Notes under the pieces: generated by a model
What the model was told of the DNA's origin: nothing
The model's input: only the letters and a program-made list of their open reading frames with translations
Database searches by the model: none
Assembly (NCBI GenBank): GCA_023432075.1
Contig: JAEYVD010000208.1
Coordinates: 1 to 8,947, forward strand
Source: Pseudomonadota bacterium
Lineage (GTDB): Bacteria > Pseudomonadota > Gammaproteobacteria > Burkholderiales > Burkholderiaceae_B
Direction: 5' to 3'
DNA length: 8,947 nucleotides
Made by a program: the position numbers and the translations under genes
Part shown: in pieces, positions 6,928 to 8,947 of the stretch
Layout of the letters: each line of letters opens with the position of its first letter
Position numbering within the stretch: the first letter of the stretch is position 1

Positions 6928-7713
6928 ATGGATTTGGGAATCTCGAATAAGGTTGCGCTGGTCCTGGGCGGCGGGGGGGGCCTGGGCAGTGCCATTGCGC
7001 GCTCTCTTGCGGAAGAAGGGGCAAAGGTGGTGGTGGCCGACCTGAGTGCGGAGGCGGCAGCCACGACAGCCAAGCGGATAACCGCCGATGGGTATGTGGC
7101 CATCCCATTGGCGTGGGATCTCAGGGCGCTGGACTCGTTCGATAGCCAGGTGAGCTGGATCGAAGGCAACGTGGGTCCGGTCGATATCCTGGTCAACAAC
7201 ACGGGCGGTCCGCCTCCCACGCCGGCATCGGGCCAGCCCGCCGAGGTGTGGCGGGAATATTTCGAAGGCATGGTGGTGTCCGTCATCAAGCTGACCGATC
7301 GGGTCCTGCCGGGGATGCGGCAGCGCCAATGGGGCCGGGTCATCACCAGCACGTCGTCCGGGGTTATCGCGCCGATTCCGAACCTTGGTATCTCAAACGC
7401 GCTGCGCATGTCGCTTGTCGGCTGGTCCAAGACGCTGGCCAAAGAGGTTGGCCGCGATGGCATTACGTCGAACATCGTGTTGCCCGGCCGCATCGCCACA
7501 GGCCGGATCACGTACCTGGACGAAGCGCGCGCAAAGCGTGAAGGGCGCACCGTGGAAGAGATCGTTGCTGAAAGCACGGGCTCGATTCCGATCGGGCGTT
7601 ACGGAGATCCCAAGGAGTACGGCGATGCGGTGGCATTCCTTGCCAGCGGCCGTGCGGGTTACATCACCGGTTCAACGATTCGCGTAGATGGCGGACTGAT
7701 TGCCAGCGTGTGA
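6928..7713 (+). CDS. Atypical short-chain dehydrogenase/reductase-like protein lacking the YxxxK pair
   Basis: This is a 261-residue Rossmann-fold protein. The nucleotide-binding loop is LGGGGGLGSAIA (13-24), replacing the usual TGxxxGIG, and NNTGG (90-94) stands in for NNAG. Two serines at 143-144 fit the catalytic Ser region. Where YxxxK is expected the sequence reads S156-N-A-L-R160, followed by an otherwise normal helix (MSLVGWSKTLAKEV) and the C-terminal YITGSTIRVDGG. Loss of both Tyr and Lys would remove the standard proton relay. Similar sequences exist and are usually annotated as 3-oxoacyl-ACP-reductase-like; I recall a CDD subgroup of BKR-like SDRs described as lacking a perfect motif match. 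Two adjacent ATGs occur at 6925 and 6928; the second is better spaced from GGAG (6918-6921). It lies 55 bases after the flavoprotein gene and 39 before the aldolase gene, so it is probably an operon member. It may be a reductase with altered chemistry, or a dehydratase or isomerase. Confidence 0.9.
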   Translation: MDLGISNKVALVLGGGGGLGSAIARSLAEEGAKVVVADLSAEAAATTAKRITADGYVAIPLAWDLRALDSFDSQVSWIEGNVGPVDILVNNTGGPPPTPASGQPAEVWREYFEGMVVSVIKLTDRVLPGMRQRQWGRVITSTSSGVIAPIPNLGISNALRMSLVGWSKTLAKEVGRDGITSNIVLPGRIATGRITYLDEARAKREGRTVEEIVAESTGSIPIGRYGDPKEYGDAVAFLASGRAGYITGSTIRVDGGLIASV

Positions 7714-7752
7714 GGCAATTGTCTGCCCGACCGATATTTAAAGGAAGCTGCT

Positions 7753-8688
7753 ATGAAACTGACTGCGCAAGCCAAGGGCGTTTATCCCATCGCCCCGACC
7801 CCGTTCTTTGACGACGGATCGGTGGACCACGCCTCCATCGACCGGATGATGGATTTTTATGTGGGCTGCGGCTCGACGGGCCTGACTGTATTGGGCCAGT
7901 TGGGCGAAGCGCCCAAGCTCGACTTCGCCGAGTCGCTGGAGATCGCCTCCCAGGTCATCGGCAAGGCAGAGGGGCTGCCGATCGTGGTGGGTGTTTCGGC
8001 GCCGGGCTTCGCTTCCATGCGTTCGTTGACGCGCGAAGTGATGGACCGCGGCGCGGCCGGCGTGATGATCGCGCCGCCCAATACCCTGAGAACCGACGAC
8101 CAGATCGTCAATTACTACCACCAGGCCGTGGAGGCCATCGGCGATGATGTGCCGTTCGTGCTGCAGGACTACCCGCTGACGTTCTCCGTGCAGATGGCCC
8201 CGTCCGTCATCAAGCGGATTGTCACGGATCTGGACTCATGCGTGATGCTCAAACACGAAGACTGGCCCGGGCTCGAGAAGATCTCGACCTTGCGCCGCTA
8301 TGAAGCGTCCGGACAGATGCGCCACATCTCGATCATGTGCGGCAACAATGGTCTGTTCCTGGACTACGAGATGGCGCGCGGGGCGGATGGCGCAAACACC
8401 GGCTACTGCTTTCCGGACATGCTTTGCGATTTTGTGAACTGGCTAGGCGAAGGAAAAGTGGAAGAGGCGCACGACTTGTTCGACGCGCATCTGCCCCTGT
8501 TGCGTTATGAGCAGCAGCCGGGCGTCGGTCTGGCCGTTCGGAAGTACGTCATGATGCGGCGGGGCATCCTGACAAGTGCGGCGCAGCGTCGTCCCGGCGG
8601 CGCACTGAGCGCACAAGCACAGCAAGAGGTTGACCACCTGTTGCGGCGCCTGGGCCGGCGCGATCCGCGGGCCGCAACGCTTGCGTAA
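7753..8688 (+). CDS. DapA-superfamily class I aldolase/dehydratase, not genuine DHDPS
   Basis: This 311-residue TIM-barrel protein belongs to the dihydrodipicolinate synthase / N-acetylneuraminate lyase superfamily. The Schiff-base lysine is K167 in CVMLKHED and the partner tyrosine is Y140 in LQDYP. The glycine-rich start GVYPIAPTPF (9-18) and GSTGLTVLGQLGE (40-52) are diagnostic. True DHDPS has GTTGE in this loop; here it is GQLGE (48-52), so both threonines, including the one in the proton relay, are gone. The enzyme therefore probably handles another 2-oxo acid, by retro-aldol cleavage to pyruvate plus an aldehyde or by dehydration/decarboxylation as in ketodeoxyglucarate dehydratase-type relatives. 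AAGGAAG (7740-7746) precedes the ATG at 7753. It is the last gene of the cluster and is followed by a strong hairpin. Its position beside a hydroxyacid dehydrogenase supports a catabolic role rather than lysine synthesis. The C-terminal tail (about 285-311) is Arg-rich and variable. Confidence 0.92.
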   Translation: MKLTAQAKGVYPIAPTPFFDDGSVDHASIDRMMDFYVGCGSTGLTVLGQLGEAPKLDFAESLEIASQVIGKAEGLPIVVGVSAPGFASMRSLTREVMDRGAAGVMIAPPNTLRTDDQIVNYYHQAVEAIGDDVPFVLQDYPLTFSVQMAPSVIKRIVTDLDSCVMLKHEDWPGLEKISTLRRYEASGQMRHISIMCGNNGLFLDYEMARGADGANTGYCFPDMLCDFVNWLGEGKVEEAHDLFDAHLPLLRYEQQPGVGLAVRKYVMMRRGILTSAAQRRPGGALSAQAQQEVDHLLRRLGRRDPRAATLA

Positions 8689-8720
8689 AGCCTGGGTGTG
8701 ATCGGGTATCCCGTTCGAAG

Positions 8721-8758
8721 CCCGGCAGATCAGACGCGCAAGCGTACGGTCTGCCGGG
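8721..8758. terminator. Strong hairpin at the operon end, likely transcription stop or mRNA 3' end
   Basis: The arms CCCGGCAGA (8721-8729) and TCTGCCGGG (8750-8758) are perfect complements, extended inward by a T-G and a C-G pair to eleven pairs. The apex contains a second small stem, ACGC-GCAA-GCGT (8734-8745), capped by a GNRA-type tetraloop. The hairpin begins 32 bases after the stop of the DapA-like gene and lies between two convergent genes. It lacks a following T-run on either strand, so it may act with Rho or as a 3'-end stabiliser or bidirectional barrier rather than as a textbook intrinsic terminator. The rest of 8689-8824 shows no gene. Confidence 0.55.
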
Positions 8759-8824
8759 ACCCCGTCGCGGTAAACGTCCTATGCGACGTTCAATTGATGC
8801 AAGCAGGCTATCTGAATGCCGCGA

Positions 8825-8947
8825 TCAGCAGCGCCCGGTATTCAAGTCCGCAATCAGGTTGTTGAAATCCTGGCGCAGGCTGTTGGCGTCGTTTTCGATC
8901 GTCGGGCGCATCATCTTGAACGCGCCGGTGCGGGCGGCGTCTTCCTT
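8825..8947 (-). CDS. C-terminal 40 residues of an unidentified protein, 5' part outside the window
   Basis: The minus-strand frame is open from the window edge to a TGA at 8827-8825. It encodes 40 residues, beginning KEDAARTGAFKMMRPTIEND and ending FNNLIADLNTGRC. Nearly every codon ends in G or C, as in the neighbouring genes, which argues that it is real coding sequence rather than chance. The segment is charged and looks helical, with hydrophobic residues spaced for an amphipathic helix (L, F, L, I, L). I do not recognise the family. The gene is convergent with the catabolic operon, separated from it by 136 bases containing a strong hairpin, so it is probably not part of the same transcript. 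Confidence 0.6.
   Translation of the reverse strand, partial: KEDAARTGAFKMMRPTIENDANSLRQDFNNLIADLNTGRC

Noticed and set aside
7753..8688. Calling the DapA-superfamily gene dapA (lysine biosynthesis)
   Set aside because: The GTTGE loop is GQLGE, and the operon context is catabolic; only the superfamily can be supported.

Overview
The window looks like a chromosomal catabolic locus from a high-GC betaproteobacterium. An Alcaligenaceae or other Burkholderiales member (Bordetella or Achromobacter-like) is the best guess. This rests on the GC-rich codon use, on the pairing of a LysR regulator with a solitary periplasmic solute receptor of the Bug/TctC type (greatly expanded in that group), and on the mix of small-molecule acid-degrading enzymes. 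The taxon is inferred; no marker gene is present.

Left part (1-1823): an enolase-superfamily dehydratase or racemase of the mandelate racemase type runs leftward off the window edge. It is divergent from a LysR-type regulator (927-1823), with about 80 bases between them. Middle (1833-2744): a second LysR-type regulator, of the GcvA-like subgroup, lies on the minus strand and is convergent with the first, nine bases away. It is in turn divergent from a four-gene plus-strand cluster. The 237-base gap between them holds a perfect 27-base palindrome (2836-2862) that contains a symmetric T-N11-A LysR box and is the most convincing regulatory site here.

Right part (2982-8688), one probable operon: Bug/TctC periplasmic binding protein; a 971-residue fused FAD and iron-sulfur 2-hydroxyacid dehydrogenase (GlcD plus GlcF architecture, YdiJ-like); an atypical short-chain dehydrogenase whose catalytic Tyr and Lys are replaced; and a class I aldolase or dehydratase of the DapA superfamily that lacks the canonical DHDPS threonines. 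A strong hairpin (8721-8758) follows. The last 123 bases hold the C-terminus of an unidentified convergent minus-strand gene.

How the parts may work together (inference): a hydroxylated carboxylate or sugar acid is sensed or captured in the periplasm by the Bug protein. A 2-hydroxy acid is oxidised to a 2-oxo acid by the flavoprotein, feeding electrons to the respiratory chain. The DapA-like enzyme then cleaves or dehydrates a 2-oxo acid through a Schiff base, and the short-chain-dehydrogenase-like protein acts on another intermediate. The divergent GcvA-like LysR protein would control the operon through the palindrome. The enolase-superfamily enzyme could supply a 2-keto-3-deoxy acid, but it has its own neighbouring regulator and may belong to a separate pathway. 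The substrate cannot be read from the sequence. I saw no mobile elements, RNA genes, CRISPR arrays or prophage genes.
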